Shown: positions 16,437 to 24,306 of the stretch, piece after piece
Numbering within the stretch: position 1 is the stretch's first letter
How the letters are laid out: each line of letters starts with the position of its first letter
DNA from: an uncultured Clostridia bacterium
GTDB taxonomy: Bacteria > Bacillota > Clostridia > Oscillospirales > Oscillospiraceae
NCBI GenBank assembly: GCA_947173485.1
Contig: CAMWFH010000002.1
Span: 124,001-188,000, forward strand
DNA length: 64,000 nt
Reading direction: 5' to 3'
Translations under genes and position numbers: made by a program
The notes under the pieces: generated by a model
The model's database searches: none
What the model was told of the DNA's origin: nothing
Seen by the model: the letters and a program-made list of their open reading frames with translations, nothing else

Positions 16437-17030
16437 TTATATTTTTTTATTCCCGTCCGCCGGGACCTCGACAGCATACGTTCTCTTCCCCTGGCCCACC
16501 AGGACGGCCTCCGGCTCCAGGATCTGCACCTGGCAGACCTGCATCGCCGCCAGGGCGTTCAGGTGGCTCTTGGAGGAGACCCCGGCGCAGCAGGCGGCAT
16601 CCACGGAGATCTGCGCCTCTGGCAGGGCCGCCTTCAGCAGCAGCACGTTGGAGATCACGCAGATATCGGTACACAGCCCGATGACCTCGATCTCGCTGAA
16701 GTCCTCCCGGGCGGCGTAGTCCAGCAGGCCCAGGCTGCCGAAGGCCGGCTTCTCAAAGACCCGGCGGTCCATCACATACGCCTGCAAGGCCGGTACGATC
16801 TCCCAGCCCTCGGTGCCCCGGATGCAGTGGGGCACAGGGAGCTTCTGCCCCTCCTGGGTCTGGAGGTAGTCCGGGCCGTGGGTGTCCTGGGTAAAGACCA
16901 CCGTGGTCCCCTCCTGGATGGCCTCGCGCACCTTCTCCGCCACCGCCGGGACGATGGCCTCCGCCTCTTTCGTCCCCAGGGCCCCGGTGACGAAATCGTT
17001 CTGCATATCCACTACGACCAATAGCTTCAT
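16437..17030 (-). CDS. Isochorismatase-fold cysteine hydrolase (nicotinamidase-like)
   Basis: 197-residue alpha/beta hydrolase of the isochorismatase superfamily. The catalytic triad is visible: Asp in VVVDMQNDFV, Lys region before VPHCIRGT, and Cys in GLCTDICVISN. The D-x-H of DTHGPDY plus the histidine of VPHC resemble the metal site of nicotinamidases, so NAD salvage (nicotinamide to nicotinate) is the likeliest role, but other amide substrates are possible. A strong AGGAGG site precedes the ATG. Confidence 0.8.
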   Translation of the reverse strand: MKLLVVVDMQNDFVTGALGTKEAEAIVPAVAEKVREAIQEGTTVVFTQDTHGPDYLQTQEGQKLPVPHCIRGTEGWEIVPALQAYVMDRRVFEKPAFGSLGLLDYAAREDFSEIEVIGLCTDICVISNVLLLKAALPEAQISVDAACCAGVSSKSHLNALAAMQVCQVQILEPEAVLVGQGKRTYAVEVPADGNKKI

Positions 17031-17042
17031 CTTGCTGTCCTC

Positions 17043-17390
17043 CTATTTCTCATGTACTGTATCGTTTCCAAAGCGGTCCGGGAGCGTCAGGTCCTCCGCC
17101 CGCAGGCTGTCAGGGGAGAGGTCCTGGTAACGGCGGTAGGAGACAGTGAAGGTCCCCTGGCTGTCGCGGCAGGTGAAGTCGTACATATACAGGCCGCCTG
17201 TGATGCCGTATTCGTAGTGCTGGAAGGTATAGTCCTCCACAGTGCAGACGATGCCGCGGTCCTCCAGGAGGCAGCGCTCCAACGCGTCCATCAGCACCCG
17301 CCCCCGCTCCTCTGTCCGCCTCAGCGAATAGAGGACGGAGGCAGCGATGAGACACAGGACCACCGCCAGCGTGAGCGCGATCTTCCGCAT
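17043..17390 (-). CDS. Membrane-anchored protein of unknown function
   Basis: 115 residues from the ATG at 17390, which follows the PFL-gene stop by 8 nt. One N-terminal membrane helix (IALTLAVVLCLIAASVLYSL) is followed by a soluble domain of ~90 residues with several Tyr and acidic residues. I recognise no family. It probably sits at the end of the ACT-PFL operon by translational coupling. Confidence 0.6.
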   Translation of the reverse strand: MRKIALTLAVVLCLIAASVLYSLRRTEERGRVLMDALERCLLEDRGIVCTVEDYTFQHYEYGITGGLYMYDFTCRDSQGTFTVSYRRYQDLSPDSLRAEDLTLPDRFGNDTVHEK

Positions 17391-17398
17391 GGCCGCCC

Positions 17399-18757
17399 TC
17401 AATTCTTCAAGCTCTGGAGCGGGGCCGGTATCCGGCCGCACCGGCGGATGAAGTCCGCCGCGCTCTCCGGGTGGACGGGCATCACCGGCGCGGAGCCTAA
17501 GAGCCCGCCCATCTCCATGGTGTCGCCCACCTTGGCGCCAGGGACGGGGATGATGCGGACCGCCGTGGTCTTGGAGTTGACCATGCCCACCGCCGCCTCA
17601 TCGGCGATGATGGCGGAGATGGTCTCGGCGCTGGTGTCCCCTGGGACCGCGATCATATCCAGCCCCACGGAGCAGACGCAGGTCATGGCCTCCAGCTTGT
17701 CGATGGTCAGGGTCCCCCGGCGGGCGGCGGCGATCATGCCCTCGTCCTCGCTGACGGGGATGAAAGCCCCGCTGAGGCCCCCCACATGGCCGCTGGCCAT
17801 GACGCCGCCCTTCTTCACCGCATCGTTCAGCAGGGCCAGGGCGGCGGTGGTGCCGTGGGTGCCGCAGGCCTCCAGGCCCATCTCCTCCAGGATGCGGGCC
17901 ACGCTGTCGCCCACCGCCGGGGTGGGGGCCAGGCTCAGGTCCACGATGCCGAAGGGCACCCCCAGCCGGGCGCTGGCCTCCTGGGCCACCAGCTGGCCCA
18001 TCCGGGTGATCTGGAAGGCGGTCTTTTTGATGGTCTCCGCCACCACATCGAAGGGAGCCCCCTTCACCCGCTGGAGGGCGTGGTGGACCACGCCGGGGCC
18101 GGAGACGCCCACGTTGATCGTGCAGTCCCCCTCGCCCACGCCGTGGAAGGCCCCAGCCATGAAGGGGTTGTCCTCCACCGCGTTGCAGAACACCACCAGC
18201 TTGGCGCACCCCAGGCCCCCCTGGTCCGCCGTCAGGGCGGCGGCCTTTTTGACGATCAGGCCCATGAGGGCCACCGCGTCCATATTGATGCCCGCCCGGG
18301 TGGAGCCCACGTTCACCGAGGAGCAGACCAGCTCCGTGGAGGCCAGAGCCTCCGGGATGGACTGGAGCAGGCGGCGGTCCGCCGCCGTCATGCCCTTCTG
18401 GACCAGGGCGGAGAAGCCGCCGATGAAATCGACCCCCGTGGCCGCCCGGGCTTTGTCCAGGGCCTGGGCGAAGGGGACGTAGTCCTCCGTGTCCGAGGCC
18501 CCCGCCACCAGGGCGATGGGGGTGACGGAGATGCGCTTGTTGACGATGGGGATGCCGAACTCCGCCTCGATGTCCTCCCCGGTCCTGACCAGGTCCTGGG
18601 CCAGCCGGGCGATCTTGTCATAGATCTTCTGGCAGGCCGCCTTGGGGTCGCTGCGGCAGCAGTCCAGGAGGGAGATGCCCATGGTGATGGTCCGCACGTC
18701 CAGGTGCTGCTTGTCGATCATCTCGATGGTCTCCAGGATGTTCTTTTGGTTATACAT
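17399..18757 (-). CDS. PFL/DUF711 family protein (UPF0210)
   Basis: 452 residues from the ATG at 18757; the longer open frame is an artefact running through the ACT gene. Conserved blocks include [12 protein letters not shown] near residue 25, [19 protein letters not shown], and [24 protein letters not shown] Gly-rich segments. The family is structurally related to pyruvate-formate-lyase-like folds but its reaction is unknown. It is nearly always encoded next to an ACT-domain UPF0237 protein, as here (12-nt gap), suggesting an amino-acid-sensing partner. Confidence 0.88.
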   Translation of the reverse strand: MYNQKNILETIEMIDKQHLDVRTITMGISLLDCCRSDPKAACQKIYDKIARLAQDLVRTGEDIEAEFGIPIVNKRISVTPIALVAGASDTEDYVPFAQALDKARAATGVDFIGGFSALVQKGMTAADRRLLQSIPEALASTELVCSSVNVGSTRAGINMDAVALMGLIVKKAAALTADQGGLGCAKLVVFCNAVEDNPFMAGAFHGVGEGDCTINVGVSGPGVVHHALQRVKGAPFDVVAETIKKTAFQITRMGQLVAQEASARLGVPFGIVDLSLAPTPAVGDSVARILEEMGLEACGTHGTTAALALLNDAVKKGGVMASGHVGGLSGAFIPVSEDEGMIAAARRGTLTIDKLEAMTCVCSVGLDMIAVPGDTSAETISAIIADEAAVGMVNSKTTAVRIIPVPGAKVGDTMEMGGLLGSAPVMPVHPESAADFIRRCGRIPAPLQSLKN

Positions 18758-18768
18758 GGTCCGCCCCC

Positions 18769-19038
18769 TCAGATCTTGTGCATGGCGTCGAAGATGTTCT
18801 CCCGCTGGACCCGGATGGTGAGCCCCCGCTCGGCGCCGTAGTCCGCCATCTGCCGCGTCAGCTCGCCGAACTCCAGGTTGGCCTGTCCGGCCTCCACCAC
18901 CATCATCATGGTGAAGTTGCCCTGTAGGACCGTCTGGCTGATGTCCAGGATGTTCACGTTGTAAGAGGCCAGCCGGGTGCAGACCCCGCCGATGATGCCC
19001 ACCTGGTCCCTGCCGATCACCGTAACGATCGCGCGCAT
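18769..19038 (-). CDS. ACT domain protein (UPF0237)
   Basis: 89 residues forming a single ACT domain, a small ligand-binding fold that usually senses amino acids: [19 protein letters not shown], then a second half ending near residue 85. AAGGAGGACG precedes the ATG. It is directly upstream of the PFL/DUF711 gene in the same direction; the two form a well-known conserved pair. Confidence 0.9.
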   Translation of the reverse strand: MRAIVTVIGRDQVGIIGGVCTRLASYNVNILDISQTVLQGNFTMMMVVEAGQANLEFGELTRQMADYGAERGLTIRVQRENIFDAMHKI

Positions 19039-19092
19039 AGTATCGTCCTCCTTGCATATTTGTGATATGTCGTGTTATATATCGCGTGGATA

Positions 19093-19539
19093 TCACGCCT
19101 CGTAATAACTCCCGTCACAGGGGACCTCCCAGTAGAGGGCCGCGCCGGTGGGCCAGGGCCCCAGGAGGGGGGCGGCGATGTGGATGAGCCAGATCTTGTC
19201 TGTCTCCACCGGCTGGACCGGGGGGAGGTATACCTGCAAGACGCTGTCCCGGATCTCCAGCCGGATGTCCTCCGGGGCTAGGGCATGGACCTCCGCCTCT
19301 CTGCCGGGGCACCAGAGGTAGATGTCCCAGGAGTCCGGGTCGGAATAGACGAAGTACTGGAAGCCCTCTCCGGCCTCCCGGCCCTCCAGCCAAGTCGTGA
19401 CCCACGGGCCCATGCTGTCCGCCGGACCGGCCTCCACCGTGTACCCCGCCGCGTCCGCCGGCTCGCCGCCGCAGGCGGTGAGGGGGACAAGGAGGACGGT
19501 AAGGACGGCCAGGAGCGCGGATCGTATGCTCCGTCCCAT
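19093..19539 (-). CDS. Putative lipoprotein of unknown function
   Basis: Signal peptide with lipobox LTAC (Cys about residue 23), then ~125 residues rich in Trp, Pro and acidic residues. No family recognised. The start lies 1 nt past the yfbR stop, so it is probably translated by coupling as the last gene of the mtaB-yfbR run. Confidence 0.6.
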   Translation of the reverse strand: MGRSIRSALLAVLTVLLVPLTACGGEPADAAGYTVEAGPADSMGPWVTTWLEGREAGEGFQYFVYSDPDSWDIYLWCPGREAEVHALAPEDIRLEIRDSVLQVYLPPVQPVETDKIWLIHIAAPLLGPWPTGAALYWEVPCDGSYYEA

Positions 19540-19540
19540 C

Positions 19541-20113
19541 CTAGTGGAGCTGGTCCAGGGTCAGGCCGAAGCCCTCGCCGAAATGCGCCAGGAAGTAGTC
19601 CACCTCCGGCAGGCCCATCCGCTGGAGGGAGGCGAGGGTCTCCCCGGCGGCGTCGGCGAAGTCCCGGTTGCCGGCGGCCAGCTCCTCCAAACACTTGATA
19701 TAGGCCGAGAGCTTGTCCGCCGCCTTGACCAGCTCCTGGACCGCCGGGTCCATCTCCCCCAGCAGGGGGGCGTAGGCCGGCCCCATCTCCTTTGGCAGCA
19801 TCTCCAGCAGCCGCTCTGCGGCCATGGTCTCCACCTGGTGGTAGGCGTCCCGGATGGCGGGGTTGTAGTATTTGATAGGCGTGGGCAGGTCCCCGGTGAA
19901 GATCTCGGAGGCGTCGTGGAACAGCGCCGCCGCCGCGCAGGCGTTGGGGTCGCTCTCCCCGCCCAGCACGTCCCGGCGGATCACCGCCAGGGCGTGGGCC
20001 AGCACCGCCACCATGTGGCTGTGTTCCTGGATGTTCTCCGTGACGGTGCTGCGCATGAGGGACCAGCGGTCGATGTACTTCATGCGGGAGATATAGGCGA
20101 AAAAGTGGTGCAT
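19541..20113 (-). CDS. yfbR: 5'-deoxynucleotidase, YfbR family HD-domain phosphohydrolase
   Basis: Dephosphorylates deoxynucleoside 5'-monophosphates, helping balance nucleotide pools. It aligns over its length with E. coli YfbR: HFFAYISRMKYIDRWSLMR, ENIQEHSHMVA, LFHDASEIFTGDLPTPIKYY and ADKLSAYIKCLEELAAGN. The HD metal ligands (H33, HD, D of AADK) are all present. 190 residues; AGGAG before the ATG. It follows mtaB by 12 nt. Confidence 0.92.
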   Translation of the reverse strand: MHHFFAYISRMKYIDRWSLMRSTVTENIQEHSHMVAVLAHALAVIRRDVLGGESDPNACAAAALFHDASEIFTGDLPTPIKYYNPAIRDAYHQVETMAAERLLEMLPKEMGPAYAPLLGEMDPAVQELVKAADKLSAYIKCLEELAAGNRDFADAAGETLASLQRMGLPEVDYFLAHFGEGFGLTLDQLH

Positions 20114-20125
20114 AGTCGGCTCCTT

Positions 20126-21424
20126 TTATGGTATGATCTCGCCCTCCAGGGCATTCTCCCGGACTCCGGTGACGCGGACCCGGCGCAGCCGGTTATGGAG
20201 GTCCTCGCCGCTCTTGACCGCCACCCGGAGGTAGTGGGGGGTGTGGCCCCACCAGAGGCCCTCCCGCTCCTCCTCGAAGAGGACCGCCGCCTCTGTCCAC
20301 CGGGCAAGGTAGCTCTGCTCCATCCTGGCGGCGGCCTCACCGGCCAGCCGGGCCCGCTCCTCCTTCACGGCGGGAGGGACCTGGTCCGGCATACTGGCCG
20401 CCGGGGTGCCGGGGCGGGGGGAGTAGGGGAAGATGTGCATGGAGGAGAAGGCGCAGCGCTGGATGAAGTCCAGGGACTGGCCAAATTCCTCATCGGTCTC
20501 GCCGGGGAAGCCCACGATCATATCGGCGGTGATGGCGGGGTCCTGGAAGTGCCCCCGCAGCAGCTCCACGCTCTCCCAGAACCGGGCGGTATCATATTTC
20601 CGGCCCATCCGCTCCAGCGTGGCGTCGCAGCCGGACTGGAGGGACAAATGGAAGTGGGGGCAGAGGCCAGGGAGGGCGGCGGCCCGGCGGCAGAAGTCCT
20701 CCGTGATGGTCCGGGGCTCCAGGCTCCCCAGCCGGACACGCAGGCCCGGCCCAGCAGCGCAGACGGCCTCGACCAGGTCGATGAGCCCCGTGCCGTCCCG
20801 GAGGTCCTGGCCCCAGGAGGAGATCTCGATACCGGTGAGGACCACCTCTTTATACCCCTCCGCCGCCAGACGCCGGACCTCCGCCTCCGCCCCGGCGATG
20901 GGCAGGGAGCGGACCGGGCCCCGGGCGTAGGGGATGATGCAGTAGGCGCAGAAGTTGACGCACCCGTCCTCCACCTTCAGCATGGCCCTGGTCCGGGCGG
21001 CTAGTCCCCCGGCGGGCAGGGGCTCGAAGGCCCGCCGCCAGAGGGCCTTGTCCAGGGCCACCACCGGGGCCTTGTTTTGGACCTTGTCCCGGACCGCCGC
21101 CTCCAGCAGGTCCAGGAAGCCCATCCGGTCCCCGGTACCGGCGATGAGGTCGATGTCCAGCCCCTCCAGGGCCTCGGGCTGGGTCTGGGCGTAGCAGCCG
21201 CAGACGGCCACCACCGCGCCGGGACTGCGCCGCCGGGCCCGCCGGATGGCCTGACGGGACTTCTTGTCGCTGACCGCCGTGACGGTGCAGGTATTGATGA
21301 CATAGGCGTCCGCTTTGTCCTCGAAGTCCGCCAGCGTGTGCCCCCGGCGGATAAGCTCCCGCTCCATGGCCTGGGTCTCGTACTGGTTGACCTTGCAGCC
21401 CAATGTATAGATCGCAACTTTCAA
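20126..21424 (-). CDS. mtaB: tRNA t6A37 methylthiotransferase
   Basis: Radical-SAM enzyme adding a methylthio group to t6A at position 37 of tRNAs reading ANN codons. Domains: N-terminal UPF0004 with TLGCKVNQYET and the cluster cysteines (ending CGCYAQ), radical SAM with CAYCIIPYARG, and a C-terminal TRAM-like segment. The pattern GCKVNQ identifies the MtaB rather than MiaB or RimO branch. It starts with TTG preceded by AAGGGGG. 432 residues. Confidence 0.92.
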   Translation of the reverse strand: MKVAIYTLGCKVNQYETQAMERELIRRGHTLADFEDKADAYVINTCTVTAVSDKKSRQAIRRARRRSPGAVVAVCGCYAQTQPEALEGLDIDLIAGTGDRMGFLDLLEAAVRDKVQNKAPVVALDKALWRRAFEPLPAGGLAARTRAMLKVEDGCVNFCAYCIIPYARGPVRSLPIAGAEAEVRRLAAEGYKEVVLTGIEISSWGQDLRDGTGLIDLVEAVCAAGPGLRVRLGSLEPRTITEDFCRRAAALPGLCPHFHLSLQSGCDATLERMGRKYDTARFWESVELLRGHFQDPAITADMIVGFPGETDEEFGQSLDFIQRCAFSSMHIFPYSPRPGTPAASMPDQVPPAVKEERARLAGEAAARMEQSYLARWTEAAVLFEEEREGLWWGHTPHYLRVAVKSGEDLHNRLRRVRVTGVRENALEGEIIP

Positions 21425-21436
21425 GGCTTTTCCCCC

Positions 21437-21465
21437 TTGCGTTTCTCACGGAAAGACGATATAAT
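21437..21465 (+). promoter_or_regulatory. Sigma-A promoter for the cysteine desulfurase gene
   Basis: TTGCGT (21437-21442) and a perfect TATAAT (21460-21465) are 17 bp apart, giving a leader of about 95 nt. A GGCGGC-TCC-GCCGCC hairpin lies in that leader. Confidence 0.7.
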
Positions 21466-21525
21466 AGCAAGCTGAATGCCATACAGGTACGTTTTGGCGG
21501 CTCCGCCGCCGCTGTACGCTGTCCC

Positions 21526-21554
21526 ATTATAATATACATTCCCCACCATGACAA
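21526..21554 (-). promoter_or_regulatory. Sigma-A promoter for mtaB-yfbR
   Basis: On the minus strand TTGTCA (21554-21549) and TATAAT (21531-21526) are 17 bp apart. The two divergent transcripts from this region overlap by roughly 50 nt, and this -35 box abuts the ribosome-binding site of the desulfurase gene. Confidence 0.7.
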
Positions 21555-21565
21555 GGAGAATTTCT

Positions 21566-22690
21566 ATGATCTACCTCGATCATGCCGCCACCACCCCCGT
21601 CACCCCTACTGTGGCGGCGGTGATGGCGAAAGCGCTCACGGAGGACTTCGGCAACCCCTCCTCTCAATATGCCCTGGGCCGCGCCGCCAAGGCCCGGCTG
21701 GAGGCGGACCGCCGGGACATCGCCGCCGCCCTGGGCGGTGAGGCCGGCCGTCTCTTCTTCACCTCCGGCGGCACCGAGGGGGACAACTGGGCCATCCAGG
21801 CCGCCCTCTGGCAGAACCGGCGGGCGGGGCGGCATATCATCACCACCGCCGTGGAACACAGCGCCGTGCTGGAGCCCCTGAAGGCCCTGGCCGGCTATGA
21901 GGTCACCTATCTTAAGCCGGATGGGAACGGACAGATCGCCGCCGCCCAGGTGGAGGAGGCCCTCCGGCCGGATACGGCGCTGGTCAGCGTGATGCTGGTG
22001 AACAACGAGACCGGCTGCATCTTCCCCGTGGGGGAGACCGCCCAGGTATTGAGACGCCATAAGAGCGCCGCCCTGCTCCATACCGACGCCGTCCAAGCCT
22101 TTTTGAAGATGCCCTTCACGGTGAAGGACCTGGGGGCGGACCTTATCACCCTCTCCGGCCACAAGATCGGCGGGCCCAAGGGCGTGGGGGCCCTCTACAT
22201 CGGGGAGCGCCTGTCCGCCCCCCGGCCCTTGCTCTTCGGGGGGGGACAGGAGGGGGGCCGCCGGTCCGGCACCGAACCCACCGCCCAGATCGCCGGGTTT
22301 GCCGAGGCGGTCCGGCAGCGGCAGTCCTGGAACGCGTCCCACCCCGGCGCCCTGGAGGCCCTGCGGCAGTACGCCATGGACCGGCTGGGGACCATCCCTG
22401 GCATCCAGTTCCTGGGCGGCGGCGCGCCCCATATCCTCTGCCTCTCCCTGCCGGGGTATCCCAGCCAGAACATCGTCAACGAGCTGGACATGAACGGAAT
22501 CTGCATCTCCGCCGGCTCCGCCTGCCACCGGGGGGCGGCCAGCCATGTGTTCACCGCCATGGGCCTGCCGAAAAAGACCGCCGCCGGGGCCGTCCGGGCC
22601 AGCTTCGGCCCCGAGACCACCCGAGAGGACATCGACGCCCTGGCCGGTGCCCTGGCCCGCCACCAGTCCACCCGTTTCCCCATGCTATGA
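21566..22690 (+). CDS. Cysteine desulfurase (NifS/IscS-like, PLP-dependent)
   Basis: Releases sulfur from L-cysteine as an enzyme persulfide for Fe-S clusters or tRNA thiolation. N-terminal YLDHAATTPV, the PLP histidine in TTAVEHSAVLEP, the Schiff-base lysine in LSGHKIGGPKG and the active cysteine in GSACHRG are all visible. The short IscS-type C-terminus is present. I start at 21566, AAGGAG being ~8 nt upstream. 374 residues. No scaffold (IscU/SufU) or thiI is adjacent, so the sulfur acceptor is unknown; nearby mtaB needs Fe-S clusters. Confidence 0.93.
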   Translation: MIYLDHAATTPVTPTVAAVMAKALTEDFGNPSSQYALGRAAKARLEADRRDIAAALGGEAGRLFFTSGGTEGDNWAIQAALWQNRRAGRHIITTAVEHSAVLEPLKALAGYEVTYLKPDGNGQIAAAQVEEALRPDTALVSVMLVNNETGCIFPVGETAQVLRRHKSAALLHTDAVQAFLKMPFTVKDLGADLITLSGHKIGGPKGVGALYIGERLSAPRPLLFGGGQEGGRRSGTEPTAQIAGFAEAVRQRQSWNASHPGALEALRQYAMDRLGTIPGIQFLGGGAPHILCLSLPGYPSQNIVNELDMNGICISAGSACHRGAASHVFTAMGLPKKTAAGAVRASFGPETTREDIDALAGALARHQSTRFPML

Positions 22691-22715
22691 TCTTTCAAGA
22701 AATAAAGGAGGCTTT

Positions 22716-24125
22716 ATGTTCGCCTATCTCCGCCAGCGCCCCATCGGCTTCTACCGCCACCTGTGGACCCTGTCCGCTCCCATCGTCCTACAGAACCTGA
22801 TCACCACCTCCCTGGGCTTTATGGACACCTTCATGGTGGGCCTCCTGGGCAACGAGCAGATGAGCGCCGTCACCCTGGCCAACGTGCCCCTGTTCATCCT
22901 CCAGCTGCTGGTGTTCGGTCTCCAGAGCGGCTCCAGCGTGCTGATCAGCCAGTACTGGGGCCGGCAGGACCTGAAGAGCATCAACCGGGTCATGGGGGTG
23001 GGCTTCTATGTGGCCGGGGGGATCTCCCTCCTCACCGCCGCCGTCCTCTACTTCCAGCCCCACGCCGTCATGGCCCTCATCACCAACAACACCGCCCTCC
23101 AGGCCCTGGGCGCGCCCTATCTGAAGATCGTGGGCATCTCCTATGTGTTCAACAGCCTGACCTCCATCTATGTGGGGGCCCACCGGAGCATCGAGCATCC
23201 CCAGCTGGGGGCGGCGGTATTCGGCGTGTCCATGCTGCTGAACACATTCCTGAACTACGTCCTGATCTTCGGCAAGTTCGGCGCGCCGGCCATGGGGATC
23301 ATGGGCGCGGCGGCGGCCACCCTGACCGCCCGGGTGGTGGAGTTCGCCATCACCCTCCTCTGCGCCCTCCGGGGCCGCCTGCTGCCCCTGGACCCGCGGG
23401 CCCTCCTGCGGCCTGGCCTCACCACCCTGCGGACCTTCATCCGCTACAGCGTCCCGGTGGTCTGCAACGAGACCCTCTGGGGGGCGGGCAGCTCCATGTT
23501 CTCCGTCATCATGGGCCATATGGCCAATAGTACCGACATGGTGGCGGCCTATACCATCGTGGGCTATGTGGATAAGCTGTCCACCGTGTTCCTCTTCGGC
23601 TTTGCTGGGGCGGCGGCGGTGGTCATCGGTAAGGACACCGGCGCGGGGGAGGACCGGGACCAGATCTACGAGACCGGCAAGATCCTGAACACCCTCTCCG
23701 TGGGCACCGGCATCCTGATCGCCCTGGTGCTGCTGCTCCTGCTGCCGCTGCTCCTGCGGCCGGTGGTGTTCCCCCTGTTCAAGCTGCCGGCGGAGGGCAT
23801 CCGCATCGCCACCACCATGGAGATCTTTGCCGCCCTGGTCTTCCCCCTCCGCTCCTTCGACACCACCAACATCGTAGGCGTCCTCCGGGGCGGCGGCGAC
23901 GTGAAGGCGGCCATGCTCATCGACGTGACCCCCCTGTGGCTGGCGGCGGTGCCGGTGATGGCGGTGGTGGCCCTGGTGCTGGAGATGGACACCGTGTGGG
24001 TGTGCGCGGCGCTGTATCTGGTGGAGTCGGTGGTGAAGTCCCCGATCGGTCTCTGGCGGCTGCGCAGCCGCCGGTGGATCCGTCCGATCGGGACCCAAGA
24101 GAAGTATGTTGACTTTTCCGCATAA
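22716..24125 (+). CDS. MATE family multidrug/organic cation efflux transporter
   Basis: 469 residues, about 12 membrane helices in two six-helix halves, using Na+ or H+ gradients to export drugs or metabolites. The first half has APIVLQNLITTSLGFMDTFMVG, typical of MATE helix 1. AAAGGAGG precedes the ATG at 22716; the longer frame starts inside the desulfurase gene. It follows that gene by 25 nt, and a promoter for the next operon lies inside its last codons. Confidence 0.9.
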   Translation: MFAYLRQRPIGFYRHLWTLSAPIVLQNLITTSLGFMDTFMVGLLGNEQMSAVTLANVPLFILQLLVFGLQSGSSVLISQYWGRQDLKSINRVMGVGFYVAGGISLLTAAVLYFQPHAVMALITNNTALQALGAPYLKIVGISYVFNSLTSIYVGAHRSIEHPQLGAAVFGVSMLLNTFLNYVLIFGKFGAPAMGIMGAAAATLTARVVEFAITLLCALRGRLLPLDPRALLRPGLTTLRTFIRYSVPVVCNETLWGAGSSMFSVIMGHMANSTDMVAAYTIVGYVDKLSTVFLFGFAGAAAVVIGKDTGAGEDRDQIYETGKILNTLSVGTGILIALVLLLLLPLLLRPVVFPLFKLPAEGIRIATTMEIFAALVFPLRSFDTTNIVGVLRGGGDVKAAMLIDVTPLWLAAVPVMAVVALVLEMDTVWVCAALYLVESVVKSPIGLWRLRSRRWIRPIGTQEKYVDFSA

Positions 24126-24137
24126 GATCGCTATAAT
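24109..24137 (+). promoter_or_regulatory. Sigma-A promoter of the leader RNA/activase gene
   Basis: TTGACT (24109-24114) and TATAAT (24132-24137) with a 17-bp spacer. It straddles the end of the MATE gene, so the downstream unit has its own near-consensus promoter. Confidence 0.85.
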
Positions 24138-24143
24138 CAAAAT

Positions 24144-24257
24144 GCAGGGGGTTCGACCTCTTTCGCCCTTTTGACGAAAAGGGGTCGGCCCGCTGGGATA
24201 TTTGTAACGTTTTGGCAGACCCTATCCCGCAAAGGCCGCGGCCCGCGGCTTTTGTTT
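24144..24257 (+). ncRNA. Structured leader RNA ending in an intrinsic terminator (attenuator candidate)
   Basis: Three hairpins follow the promoter. Stem 1 pairs 24154-24165 with 24175-24187. Stem 2 pairs 24192-24200 with 24223-24230 (GGGATA/TATCCC core). Stem 3, GCCGCG-GCC-CGCGGC (24235-24249), is followed by TTTTGTTT, a good terminator. The activase ORF begins 50 nt further on. This is the layout of a riboswitch, an attenuator or a stand-alone small RNA. I do not recognise a known class: no T-box, cobalamin, glycine, TPP or ZTP signature. Confidence 0.55.
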
Positions 24258-24306
24258 GGAGGAGCGTTAGTACGATCTGTCCTAAAGATCCGGGGGAACA
24301 TCATCT

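Noticed and set aside
15555..17024. A 489-codon plus-strand frame spanning the MerR and cysteine hydrolase genes
   Set aside because: Both minus-strand genes have clear domains, start sites and a MerR promoter between them; the plus frame crosses all of these.
24144..24257. 6S RNA, SRP RNA or T-box identity for the leader
   Set aside because: Too short for 6S and without a closing stem/central bubble; no SRP tetraloop motif; no T-box AGGGTGGNACCGCG sequence.
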